Shown one piece after another: positions 26,724-34,683 of a stretch of DNA of 58,246 nt (positions are counted from its first letter, which is position 1; every line of letters starts with the position of its first letter). Made by a program: the position numbers and the translations under genes. The DNA lies in assembly GCA_004347685.1 (NCBI GenBank), contig SLTJ01000033.1:77527-135772 (forward strand). The letters run 5' to 3'. Source of the DNA: Clostridia bacterium (GTDB taxonomy: Bacteria > Bacillota > DSM-521 > Neomoorellales > SLTJ01). The notes beneath the pieces were generated by a model. The model saw nothing but the letters and a program-made list of their open reading frames with translations. It was not told the origin of the DNA and ran no database searches.

Positions 26724-27356
26724 GATCAGTTCCAGGTTGTCCCGGCTTTCCATGCCCCGGTCAACGACTACCGCGGCCCCTTTCTTCTTGCCCTGCCTTT
26801 TCTCTAGGGCGTCGAGCATGGCTCCAATGGTGGTACTGTCGGCCCGGTTTCCTGCAAAGACTTCGTGCATGATGGGAAAGCCTTCCCGGTCCACCACCAG
26901 CCCCACCAGCACCCGTTTACAATCCGGCCGCTTGTCCCGGGAATAGCCCCACCTGGATTCTTCGTTCTTTGCGCACTGCCCCTCAAAATAGGTGGAGGTA
27001 AGGTCGTAAAGATAAATGGTGCTGTCAAGCCTAAAAAGGTTCACTTCCCTTGCCCTCAGTCCCGCCTCGATTTTGCCTTGCGCCGGATACAGCCGGTCAA
27101 GGTTGCGGTACAGAGCGTCGTCCGCAAGGGTGGCCAGGCTAACGCCCATGATGTCTTCCAGGGCCGTTGTGTTCGCCCAGGCCGGCATGCCATGCTCCGA
27201 GGCCGGGCTGATGAGCCTGTTCAGCACCATGACCTTGGTTAACTGCCGCGCCCTTTGGTTGATATCTGCCTGGGCCAAAACCTCCCCCATACCAAGCCTC
27301 TCCCAGAACTGGTTGGCAACGTGGATTGCTTGCCCGGCAGGGGATTTGCACCCTAC
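26724..27356 (-). mobile_element. Truncated IS1634-family transposase fragment
   Basis: About 210 residues of a DDE transposase: VLNRLISPASEHGMPAWAN, LDSTIYLYDLTSTYFEG (first Asp), RWGYSRDKRPDCKRVLVGL, AGNRADSTTI and VVVDRGM (second Asp). This is the IS1634/IS4-like pattern. The full protein is about 500 aa or more; both ends are missing here. At 26724 the frame runs directly into enoyl-CoA hydratase sequence, and at about 27357 it meets the flavoprotein fragment. I see no terminal inverted repeats. It cannot be an active element. Confidence 0.85.
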
Positions 27357-27358
27357 CT

Positions 27359-27754
27359 GAGGCGAAAGAGGCGGTGGAGAGAATCCTGCAATCATATTGT
27401 CACCTGTTGGGGAAAACCCGGGAGAGCCTGCGCCGGGGCCTTGCCAAGTTGGAGGAGGTCAAGATGGGGCTTTCGCGCTTGGGTGTGTGCCACAAGGGCA
27501 GGCGATATAACCAGGAATGGGTGGAAGCCATGCAACTAGTAAACCAGGTGATCGTGGCGGAAATGGTAATGAGGGCAGCGTTAATGCGGGAGGAAAGCCG
27601 TGGGTTACATTTCCGGGAGGATTACCCGCAGCCGGATAAAGCCTGGGAAAAGAATATTGTCATCGTTTGCGGTGAGAGAGGTATGCAGCTTGCCGCCAGA
27701 GATGTTGAATTCACCTATCTTACCCCGGAGGAGGGTGAGAGATCTGGAGGTTGA
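27359..27754 (+). pseudogene. 3' fragment of succinate dehydrogenase / fumarate reductase-type flavoprotein gene
   Basis: Encodes the C-terminal helical domain of an SdhA/FrdA-like protein: the region LAKLEEVKMGLSRLG, then AEMVMRAALMREESRGLHF and REDYPQPDKAWEKNIV. About 130 residues remain of an expected 540-600; the FAD and catalytic domains are gone, replaced by the transposase fragment. The reading frame can still open at TTG 27326. It overlaps the start of the iron-sulfur gene. Confidence 0.8.
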
Positions 27755-28283
27755 TCTGGCCACAATCAGGATCCACAGATATGATCCTACGGTTGACGCG
27801 GAACCCTGGTACCAGGTGATTGAAGGCGTGCCTTACCAGGGCCTGAGCGTCCTGGATGTCTTGCGGCACGTTTTTTATCACATGGATCCCAGCCTCAGCT
27901 TCTGGCAGATGTGCGGTAAGGGGAGCTGTGGCGCGTGCGCCATGGTGGTAAATGGCAGGCCGGTTCTGGCCTGTTCTCAGCCGGCCGGGCGGGAAATGGT
28001 CATTGAACCCCATTTCAAGTTCCATGTAGTCAAAGATCTCCTGGTGGATTTTAGCCGCGCGGCCACTGGCTTCTGTTCGCCTGGAGGTGTGGTGCAGGTG
28101 CTGATTGATCCGGCAAGGTGTATACACTGCCAGGACTGCGTTAGGTTATGCCCTGTTGGTGTATATGGTGTCGTAAAGAAACGCGTGGCAGTCCTGGACC
28201 AGGGGAGTTGTCTAGGAACGACCTGTATGCATTGTGCCCAATCGTGTTGGAAAAGCGCCATTACTATCATCAGCAGTGCCTAG
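27735..28283 (+). CDS. SdhB/FrdB-like iron-sulfur subunit with short ferredoxin tail
   Basis: N-terminal part is the plant-type [2Fe-2S] domain of Sdh[21 protein letters not shown] followed by C. The C-terminal part is short: [13 protein letters not shown] and [13 protein letters not shown], two clusters of four Cys, so a two-[4Fe-4S] ferredoxin-like module instead of the usual [4Fe-4S]/[3Fe-4S] helical domain. It is about 175-180 aa against 230-250 normally. The start is uncertain: GTG 27735 lies right against its possible Shine-Dalgarno, whereas CTG 27756 has GGAGG (27746-27750) 5 bases upstream and would give the family-typical beginning [11 protein letters not shown]. Its flavoprotein partner is broken, so it may be orphaned. 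Confidence 0.75.
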   Translation: MRDLEVDLATIRIHRYDPTVDAEPWYQVIEGVPYQGLSVLDVLRHVFYHMDPSLSFWQMCGKGSCGACAMVVNGRPVLACSQPAGREMVIEPHFKFHVVKDLLVDFSRAATGFCSPGGVVQVLIDPARCIHCQDCVRLCPVGVYGVVKKRVAVLDQGSCLGTTCMHCAQSCWKSAITIISSA

Positions 28284-28433
28284 AACCGGTTGCTCAATAA
28301 CCAGCAGCAAGTGCGTAAATGTATTTACCACATGCCCGCGCCTGGCTGGGCTAGCCCTATTTTCATCCTGTTCGGGAATAGATCATCTCGGCGGCTTGAG
28401 GTATAATGCATTTCACGGAGGGTGTGACTGGTC

Positions 28434-28447
28434 GGGGGGGGGGGGGG
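28434..28447. repeat. Homopolymer tract of 14 G
   Basis: Fourteen consecutive G on the plus strand, 27 bases after a TATAAT at 28402-28407 (with no clear -35) and 83 bases before the start of acyl-CoA dehydrogenase 2. It lies in the presumed leader. Length could vary by slipped-strand replication, or could be an assembly error. Confidence 0.9.
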
Positions 28448-28530
28448 TAGGCCGTAATACGCGACAAGAGTGGCTTTTCGTCTATTCTCGAAGCCTGACT
28501 TGGCCAGCAAAGAAAACGGGGGGATACCGG

Positions 28531-29664
28531 TTGCAGCTTACGGAGGAGCAGTTAATGTTTCAGCAGAGTGTACGGCGTCTGGCCCAGGAAAAGCTGGCGC
28601 CGCTGGCGGCCCAGGTGGATGAAAACGGGGTTTATGCCCGCGAATCGGTCGCCATTATGGCCGAGAACGGGCTTTTGGGTATTATGATCCCTGAGGAATA
28701 CGGTGGCGGTGGGGGTACGGCCATTGACCTCTGCCTGGCAGTGGAAGAAGTAGCCCGGGTGTGCGGGTCGTCCTCCCTGAATATGTCCGTGCAGGCAGGT
28801 GCCTACCTTCCTATAACCTATTTCGGCACCCGGGAGCAGAAGGCCAGCTACCTTCCTTCCCTGGCTTCAGGAGAACATATTGGTTCCCTCTGTATCACCG
28901 AGCCTGATGCCGGGTCCGATGTGGCTTCGCTCCGTACCCGGGCCGTTCTGCAGGATCGCACTTACACTGTCAACGGTAGCAAATGCTTTATCACCAACGG
29001 CGGCATAGCCGGCACCTATGTCGTATTTGTACGTACCGGCACCACCGGCAGCAAAAAGGATATCAGCGCCCTGATCGTGGAACCAACCTTTGCCGGATTC
29101 GCGGTGGGCAAGCTCGAGAAGAAAATGGGCATGCGCGGGTCCCAGACGGCGGAGATAATTTTTGAAAACTGCCTGGTGCCGGCGGAGAATCTGTTGGGCC
29201 ACGAGGGTGAAGGTTTCGGCATTGCCGAAGCCTGCCTGGGGGTGAATCGGGTGCTGATCGGGGCTCAGGCCGTAGGCTTAGCTCAGGGAGCCCTAGACTA
29301 TGCCGCCAATTACGCCAACCAGCGTTACCAGTTTGGCCAGCCCATTAGCCGCTTCCAGGGCCTGCGGTTTATGGTCGCCGACATGTGCATCAGAATAGAA
29401 GCAGCCCGCAGCCTCACCTACAATGCGGCGGTGAAGGTGACGAAGGGTGAGAGAGACGCGCTGGCTTTTGCCGCCATGGCCAAATGTTTCACTTCCGACG
29501 TAGCCATGGAGGTGACCACCAACGCGGTCCAGGTCCTGGGCGGGTACGGTTACATGAAGGATTACCCGGTGGAGCGGATGATGCGGGACGCCAAGCTGCT
29601 GCAAATATACGAAGGGACGAACCAGATCCAGCGGACTATTGTAGCCAAATACGTTTTGGGATAA
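28531..29664 (+). CDS. Acyl-CoA dehydrogenase 2 (short/medium-chain type)
   Basis: A 377-aa flavoenzyme. [42 protein letters not shown] and the catalytic loop [13 protein letters not shown] with its Glu are all present, as in butyryl-CoA and glutaryl-type dehydrogenases. TTG 28531 is chosen as start: a G-rich site lies just upstream and the protein begins [13 protein letters not shown], as in the family. The same frame stays open back to 28234 across the G14 tract. CoA-transferase follows 90 bp downstream. Confidence 0.92.
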   Translation: MQLTEEQLMFQQSVRRLAQEKLAPLAAQVDENGVYARESVAIMAENGLLGIMIPEEYGGGGGTAIDLCLAVEEVARVCGSSSLNMSVQAGAYLPITYFGTREQKASYLPSLASGEHIGSLCITEPDAGSDVASLRTRAVLQDRTYTVNGSKCFITNGGIAGTYVVFVRTGTTGSKKDISALIVEPTFAGFAVGKLEKKMGMRGSQTAEIIFENCLVPAENLLGHEGEGFGIAEACLGVNRVLIGAQAVGLAQGALDYAANYANQRYQFGQPISRFQGLRFMVADMCIRIEAARSLTYNAAVKVTKGERDALAFAAMAKCFTSDVAMEVTTNAVQVLGGYGYMKDYPVERMMRDAKLLQIYEGTNQIQRTIVAKYVLG

Positions 29665-29754
29665 GGCTGTGCTTCTATTTGCTGCTAAGTGAGCGGCGAT
29701 TCTCATGGCAAGAAATACTGTATCATAATACATTTGTGGCGCCAGGAGGTTGTA

Positions 29755-30981
29755 ATGAAATCCTTAAGAGGAATCAGCGTTTTGGACCTATCCCCGCTTA
29801 TTCCCGGCCCATACGCCAGCTTGCTTTTGGCGTCATGGGGAGCCGAAGTGATAAAGGTAGAGGACCCACGCTTCGGTGATCCCATCCGGAGCTACCCGCC
29901 CGCCTACGGCGGCTTTGGTGTAGCCTTTAGCACCCTAAACAAAGGCAAGAGGAGCCTGGCCGTGGATTTGAAGACGTCTGCGGGCAGGGAGATTTTTTAC
30001 CGCCTGGCTAAAAAAGCCGATGTAATCATTGAGGGATTCTCTCCCGGCGTTGCCGGCCGGCTTAAGGTTGACTACCCAACCGTCAAATCCATCAACCCGC
30101 GGGTAGTATACTGTTCCATTTCCTCCTACGGCCAGGAAGGCCCCTACCGGGATTTACCTGGCCATGACCTGAACTTTGTCGGCCTGGGGGGCATGTTGGC
30201 TTTTGCCCCGGCGGGAGAGGGCACACAGCCGGTATTCCCCATTTCCCAGTTGGCGGACATTAGCTCTGGCCTGTACGCGGCCGTAAGCATCCTGGCCGCC
30301 CTTCTGGGCCGGGAGCGGGGCGGTGCGGGTACGTACATAGATGTCTCCATGCACGAGACGGTGGCTTCGTGGTGGGCCATCACCCAGGTAATGAGCCGGT
30401 ACACCCATGAGCCCAACTGGGGCCACATGATGTCCACAGGACAGTTGGCCTCATATAACGTATATCTGGCCGGGGACGGGCAGTACCTCTCCCTGGGAAT
30501 TCTCGAGGATAAGTTCTGGGAAAGGCTTTGCGATGCCATGGAGTTTGTAGAAGGGAAAAACGTTGAGTTTCGTGACCCGGAGCTGCAGCCCCGCCTCCGG
30601 GCCAGGCTGCAGGAGATATTTATGACCCGTCCCCGGGATGAATGGTTTATCCTCCTGCGCCAGGCCCAGGTGCCGGTAGCCCCGGTCAACGACATGGAGC
30701 GGGCCTTGGCCGACCCGCAACTTGTTTCCCGCGAGTTTTTCACCACCATACCTCTACCTGGGGGGGAGGAGCTGCCAGCGCTGCAACTGCCGGGAAGGCT
30801 GGCTACCTGGCAGCCCGACCCCCCTTCACCGCCGGCCCTGGGGGAACATACTGCCTATATCTTGCAATCGCTTGGTTACGGTGCAGAAGAGATAGCCGAC
30901 CTACAGGAGAAGGGGATAGTGGCCTCCTCGGACCAACCAATTCATGAGCTGCTGGCGGCACCCCAAGCAGGTATACATTGA
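29755..30981 (+). CDS. Class III CoA-transferase (CaiB/BaiF family)
   Basis: A 408-aa family III CoA-transferase: GISVLDLSPLIPGPYASLLL and GAEVIKVEDP at the N terminus, KGKRSLAVDLKT, and DLPGHDLNFVGLGGML carrying the predicted catalytic Asp. It would move CoA between an acyl-CoA and a free acid (formyl-CoA, succinyl-CoA, benzylsuccinate and bile-acid types are known), so it offers an ATP-free route to activate the substrate of the nearby dehydrogenases. The start is ATG 29755 with AGGAGG at 29744-29749. Confidence 0.92.
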   Translation: MKSLRGISVLDLSPLIPGPYASLLLASWGAEVIKVEDPRFGDPIRSYPPAYGGFGVAFSTLNKGKRSLAVDLKTSAGREIFYRLAKKADVIIEGFSPGVAGRLKVDYPTVKSINPRVVYCSISSYGQEGPYRDLPGHDLNFVGLGGMLAFAPAGEGTQPVFPISQLADISSGLYAAVSILAALLGRERGGAGTYIDVSMHETVASWWAITQVMSRYTHEPNWGHMMSTGQLASYNVYLAGDGQYLSLGILEDKFWERLCDAMEFVEGKNVEFRDPELQPRLRARLQEIFMTRPRDEWFILLRQAQVPVAPVNDMERALADPQLVSREFFTTIPLPGGEELPALQLPGRLATWQPDPPSPPALGEHTAYILQSLGYGAEEIADLQEKGIVASSDQPIHELLAAPQAGIH

Positions 30982-31170
30982 TTTTATCAACTTCGCTTGT
31001 ATCGCCCTTGGTCTCCTGCAAATACTGGCCCTCAATCATCCTCAGACCATCTGGGCGAAGTATAGCGGTTGGCTGCGGACCAAAAGATGCGACATCCCAT
31101 CGGAGGAGACGGTGCGTTCGGTGATCCAGGAAACCGCCGTACCGGCCATCCCGGTCTACGAATTATCTAC
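30966..31170 (+). pseudogene. Probable C-terminal remnant of a transposase
   Basis: A frame starting inside the end of the CoA-transferase gene reads FINFACIALGLLQILALNH, then WAKYSGWLRTKR and IPSEETVRSVIQE. This resembles the C terminus of DDE transposases common in thermophilic Clostridia (NF-LIALGLLQ-LA, W-RT, PSE-V). No N-terminal part is present. It fills the gap between the convergent CoA-transferase and hydrolase genes. The identification rests on pattern memory only. Confidence 0.45.
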
Positions 31171-31987
31171 GGTTGAAGTGGTGAGCCAACCACGCGGTTA
31201 TGGCCTGGTGCACTTTTGGTACCTGGCCCATGAGGAAATGGTTACCTTCCTCTATCACCACCAGCTCCTTTGGCTGGCCGGCAGCGGCTACCAGGGCCGG
31301 GGCCTGGCAGGTCCTGGCCATGTTATCCTGGTCCCCGTAGATGAAAAGAATAGGCCGGGGTGGGATCCTAGCAATGTCGGCCAGTAAATCATAGGCTTTC
31401 ATATCTGCAACAACAGCCGGAGAAAGCTGGTACTCACCCTGGAAATCCCTTAAGGTAACGGTGAGCCCCTGGTTCAGCTTCGCGGCTGCTTCTTCCCCGA
31501 AAACGTAGGCAAAGGATTGCTCCTGGTCCTTTGGCGTTGACACCAGAATCATGCCGGTAATCCTGGGATCGCGGGCGGCCAGGGTAACGGCCACGACGCC
31601 GCCGAAGCTGTGTCCCGCTACGATGACCTGATTTCCCAGTACCAGTTCAGAAACCAGGTCCAGGGCAGAACTGAGGTCCTGGCAGCACTTGGTCAAGGTA
31701 ACGTCCTTAAAGTTACCTTCGCTTTCTCCGATTCCGTGATAATCGAAGCGCAGGACAGGGTAGCCGTCCTGGCATAGTTTGTCAGCCAGTGCGACAGCCT
31801 GGCCATTGACCCCTTCTTTATTTCCCCGGAACCCGTGGCTAAAAACAATCACCGGGCGCCCGGGCTGGCCCTGAGGCCGGTGCCATACGCCCACCAGCTT
31901 TTCCCCTTCCTGGTTGTAGAATTCGACTCGCTGCCCGGCGGGATCCGATTCCGGGTTTGTAACATATTTTTCTTTTGGATTTGGCAT
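31163..31987 (-). CDS. Alpha/beta hydrolase
   Basis: A 274-aa serine hydrolase: oxyanion region VFSHGFRGNKEG, DYHGIGESEG, nucleophile elbow GHSFGG, Asp in FIYGDQDNMA and His in EEGNHFLMG. The closest general type is the BAAT/S9-like cytosolic esterase or thioesterase family. Substrate unknown; an acyl-CoA thioesterase or ester hydrolase would fit the context. The start is ATG 31987; TTG 32008 is an alternative. It is convergent with the CoA-transferase gene. Confidence 0.88.
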   Translation of the reverse strand: MPNPKEKYVTNPESDPAGQRVEFYNQEGEKLVGVWHRPQGQPGRPVIVFSHGFRGNKEGVNGQAVALADKLCQDGYPVLRFDYHGIGESEGNFKDVTLTKCCQDLSSALDLVSELVLGNQVIVAGHSFGGVVAVTLAARDPRITGMILVSTPKDQEQSFAYVFGEEAAAKLNQGLTVTLRDFQGEYQLSPAVVADMKAYDLLADIARIPPRPILFIYGDQDNMARTCQAPALVAAAGQPKELVVIEEGNHFLMGQVPKVHQAITAWLAHHFNRR

Positions 31988-32008
31988 GGTGTTGACGACC
32001 TTTCTCAA

Positions 32009-32345
32009 TCGAGATTGACGAACATAGGTTTATTCGCTGTGTGGCAGAAGATATCCTGCCAAGGACAGGTAGCTCAATCCTCTTGCTGGAAAGATTTTGA
32101 GGGATTCTGCCAGCTTGACCTAGTAGGTGTACTTATGGTAAACTTCTCATGAAGGTATCAAAACCTTATCCATTGGATCATTACAAATTTAGAAATTCAT
32201 GATTGCAATGTGTCGCTTATGACTTATATTGATTGTATTTTACCGGTATAACTATGAGGCCAGGAGGTGACGCTGCCGTCTGAGGTTACCGTGGTGAACA
32301 ACGGCTAAAGGGTTAGTTTGTGGAGTCAAAAGGAGGTAGGAAGAA
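32009..32345 (+). promoter_or_regulatory. Control region of the first ABC importer
   Basis: Three elements are visible. An inverted repeat, TGGCAG at 32042-32047 with CTGCCA at 32056-32061, is a possible operator. A block starting AGGGATTCTGC at 32100 leads directly into TTGACC (32115-32120), and TAAACT (32139-32144) lies 18 bp further, giving a plausible promoter. The same block recurs before ligase 4 at 39105. AGGAGG at 32331-32336 is the ribosome site of the binding-protein gene. Confidence 0.55.
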
Positions 32346-33698
32346 TTGAAAAGGAGATTACTTATCTGGGTAGCTGTTCTCGCGGTTAGTTTAGTGCTGA
32401 TTGGCGTAGCGGGTTGTGGTCAGGGGACGAGTACTGGAGAGGGGGCGAAACAAGAGGGCGCCGGGCAGGGTAGCGTTGAGCAGGGAGGTGCCAAGACAGG
32501 AGGGGCTGAGCCCATAGTATTTGGGGCTCCGGTTGGCCTGGGGTCTCAGGAAGGGCGCAATTCTCTGCAGGCGGTTGAACTGGCCGTAGAGGAGATAAAC
32601 GCCAGGGGAGGCATATCGGTAGGAGGGACGAAGCGTCCCATTAAGCTGGTATCAATAGACGACAGGGGTGCCGAGCCGGGGATACCGGTTCATGATTCCC
32701 TGGCGGCGGTGGAAAAGTTAATTGTTGAAAATAAGCCCAACGCCATCGTGGCTGGGATTTTCCGCTCGGAAGTCCTGCTGGCAGGGATGGATCTCATAGC
32801 CAAGTATAAGATACCCTTTATCACCACTATGCCCATGACCCCTCAGTTCGAGAAGAAGTTGCAGACTGACCGGGAAAAGTACAAGTATCTATTTCGGGCT
32901 TCGGTAAATTCTCTCCATCACGCCGGTTACATATTGAAGGGTCTGGAGTTTATCGGCAAAGAGTTCGGCTTTAACAAGATATATATCATGCACGAAGACC
33001 TGTTATGGGCCACGGCGGCGTCTGACGCCATAGAAAAATGGGCCAAGGACAACGGCTGGGAAGTGGTGGGCCGCGACGCTTATCCTTCCGGTTCCTCCGA
33101 TTTTTCCTCTTCCTTGACCAAGGCTAAATCCGGTCAGGCTCAGGTGATTGCCGTTACCTTTGACATGCCTCAGACCGGTATCTTGATTAAGCAAGTCAAG
33201 ACAATGCAGATCCCGGCCGTAACGATCGGTTACGTAAGTCCGGCCACGGCGGAAAACGCCTGGGATGTCTTTGGCGAGGATATCGAGGGCTTGATCAATC
33301 TTGTCCCCGAGATCGGCCCCATCCCAATTCAAGCCGTACCCAAGTCGGTGGAGTTTAACAAGAATTTCGGGATCAAGTACGGCGAGGAGGCCAGGCGGAA
33401 GATGGTCGGCCATAGCCCCGGGCCGTCATACGATTCGGTCTACATTATGGCCGATGCCATTGAGCGCGCCGGCAGCCTGGACCCGGATGCCATTGTCACC
33501 GCCCTGGAACAGACTGACATGGAAGGGGTTGTGGGGAGAATAAAGTTTAATGAGGATCACCAGGTTCCATATGGCTTCGATCCCAAGGAAACGGCCATTG
33601 GCGCTTTGTTCCAGTGGCAGTCCGGAAAGAGGGTACCTGTGTTCCCGGAAGCCATATCCGAGGGTAAGATTGCACTTCCTTCCTACATGCAGAAATAG
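32346..33698 (+). CDS. ABC importer substrate-binding lipoprotein 1 (LivK type)
   Basis: A 450-aa type I periplasmic-binding-fold protein. Lipoprotein signal peptide: MKRRLLIWVA, a hydrophobic core, lipobox GVAGC with Cys24, then a Gly/Gln/Ser-rich linker to about residue 55. The body starts FGAPVGLGSQEGRNSLQAVE and ends near the C terminus with YDSVYIMADAIERAG. It captures a ligand outside the membrane for the permease below. LivK-like proteins in such loci often bind aromatic or other organic acids instead of amino acids. TTG start with AGGAGG 9 bases upstream. Confidence 0.92.
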   Translation: MKRRLLIWVAVLAVSLVLIGVAGCGQGTSTGEGAKQEGAGQGSVEQGGAKTGGAEPIVFGAPVGLGSQEGRNSLQAVELAVEEINARGGISVGGTKRPIKLVSIDDRGAEPGIPVHDSLAAVEKLIVENKPNAIVAGIFRSEVLLAGMDLIAKYKIPFITTMPMTPQFEKKLQTDREKYKYLFRASVNSLHHAGYILKGLEFIGKEFGFNKIYIMHEDLLWATAASDAIEKWAKDNGWEVVGRDAYPSGSSDFSSSLTKAKSGQAQVIAVTFDMPQTGILIKQVKTMQIPAVTIGYVSPATAENAWDVFGEDIEGLINLVPEIGPIPIQAVPKSVEFNKNFGIKYGEEARRKMVGHSPGPSYDSVYIMADAIERAGSLDPDAIVTALEQTDMEGVVGRIKFNEDHQVPYGFDPKETAIGALFQWQSGKRVPVFPEAISEGKIALPSYMQK

Positions 33699-33735
33699 CT
33701 CTATCTGTGGTTTAGGCAAGGCGGGTATAGATTCA

Positions 33736-33773
33736 AGCGGAGGAGCGACCCCATTGTGGGTCGCTCCTCCGCT
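33736..33773 (+). terminator. Perfect 16-bp intercistronic hairpin
   Basis: AGCGGAGGAGCGACCC (33736-33751) and GGGTCGCTCCTCCGCT (33758-33773) pair without mismatch around the loop CATTGT, between the binding-protein and permease genes. No U-run follows, so transcription could continue. Such structures between binding protein and permease typically let the binding protein accumulate to higher levels. Confidence 0.8.
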
Positions 33774-33795
33774 GAAAGGTGGAAGCAACAAAATT

Positions 33796-34683
33796 ATGGG
33801 ATCAGACGCATTAATTTACAGCGTACTGATTTACGGGCTAGTAAATGGCGCTGTGATCATGCTTACCAGCCTGGGCTTCAGCCTTACCTTCGGCTTGAGC
33901 GGGGTAGCCAATCTGGCCCACGGTGGCATTTACCTCTTATCCGGCTGCCTGGCCTGGATTCTATTGAATACACTGGGACTGCCGTTCCTGCCGGCTGCGG
34001 TAATCACCATGGTACTGGCCGGGCTCCTGGGGGCGGGGGTTTACTGGCTGGTGCTGCAGCGGGTCCGGGGCCTGGCCCTGTCCGAGATGATCGTAACCTT
34101 CACCATAGGTATTGGTATTCTGGAGTTCTTGCGCTGGGCCGGGTTCGTCACCTACGATTTCAATCTCCCTGTTATTATCAAGGGTAGCTTGACTATAGCC
34201 GGGGTAATTGTAGATTACCAGCGCCTTCTGGTCATCGGCGTCGGGGTTCTGATAGCCGTGCTGTTATGGTTCTTTTCCCATCACACCAAGATTGGCCTGG
34301 CTCTCAGGGGAATGGCCCAGGATGAATATACCGCCTTATCCGTCGGCATCGATTCCGACTGGGCGGCCGCGCTCAGCATGGCTCTGGGCCACATGATAGT
34401 GGCGATGGCGGCCATAATGATCTTGCCCCTGGGGCTTATTTCCATTAACGTGGGGTATGACGTACTGACCATGGTATTGGCGGTGACGATTCTGGGGGGC
34501 CTGGAAAGCACCGCTGGGCTGACACTGGCTTCCCTCATCCTTGGATACGCGACCGCAGCGACAGGAATGTACCTTAACCCCCAGTGGACGCAGGTAGTCT
34601 ACCTGGCAGCGATTGTCCTGGTTCTAGCCTTGAGACCCTCGGGACTGTTAGGCAAGTTCAAGGAACTGGAGGAAAGGGTGTAA
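33796..34683 (+). CDS. Branched-chain-type ABC permease LivH 1
   Basis: A 295-aa inner-membrane protein with about 8 hydrophobic helices: LTSLGFSLTFGLSGVANLAH near the N terminus, and SVGIDSDWAAALSMALGHM, the coupling-helix region. It forms the transmembrane channel with LivM. The start is ATG 33796, since the open frame upstream to 33550 runs inside the binding-protein gene. Its TAA overlaps the ATG of livM by one base. Confidence 0.92.
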   Translation: MGSDALIYSVLIYGLVNGAVIMLTSLGFSLTFGLSGVANLAHGGIYLLSGCLAWILLNTLGLPFLPAAVITMVLAGLLGAGVYWLVLQRVRGLALSEMIVTFTIGIGILEFLRWAGFVTYDFNLPVIIKGSLTIAGVIVDYQRLLVIGVGVLIAVLLWFFSHHTKIGLALRGMAQDEYTALSVGIDSDWAAALSMALGHMIVAMAAIMILPLGLISINVGYDVLTMVLAVTILGGLESTAGLTLASLILGYATAATGMYLNPQWTQVVYLAAIVLVLALRPSGLLGKFKELEERV

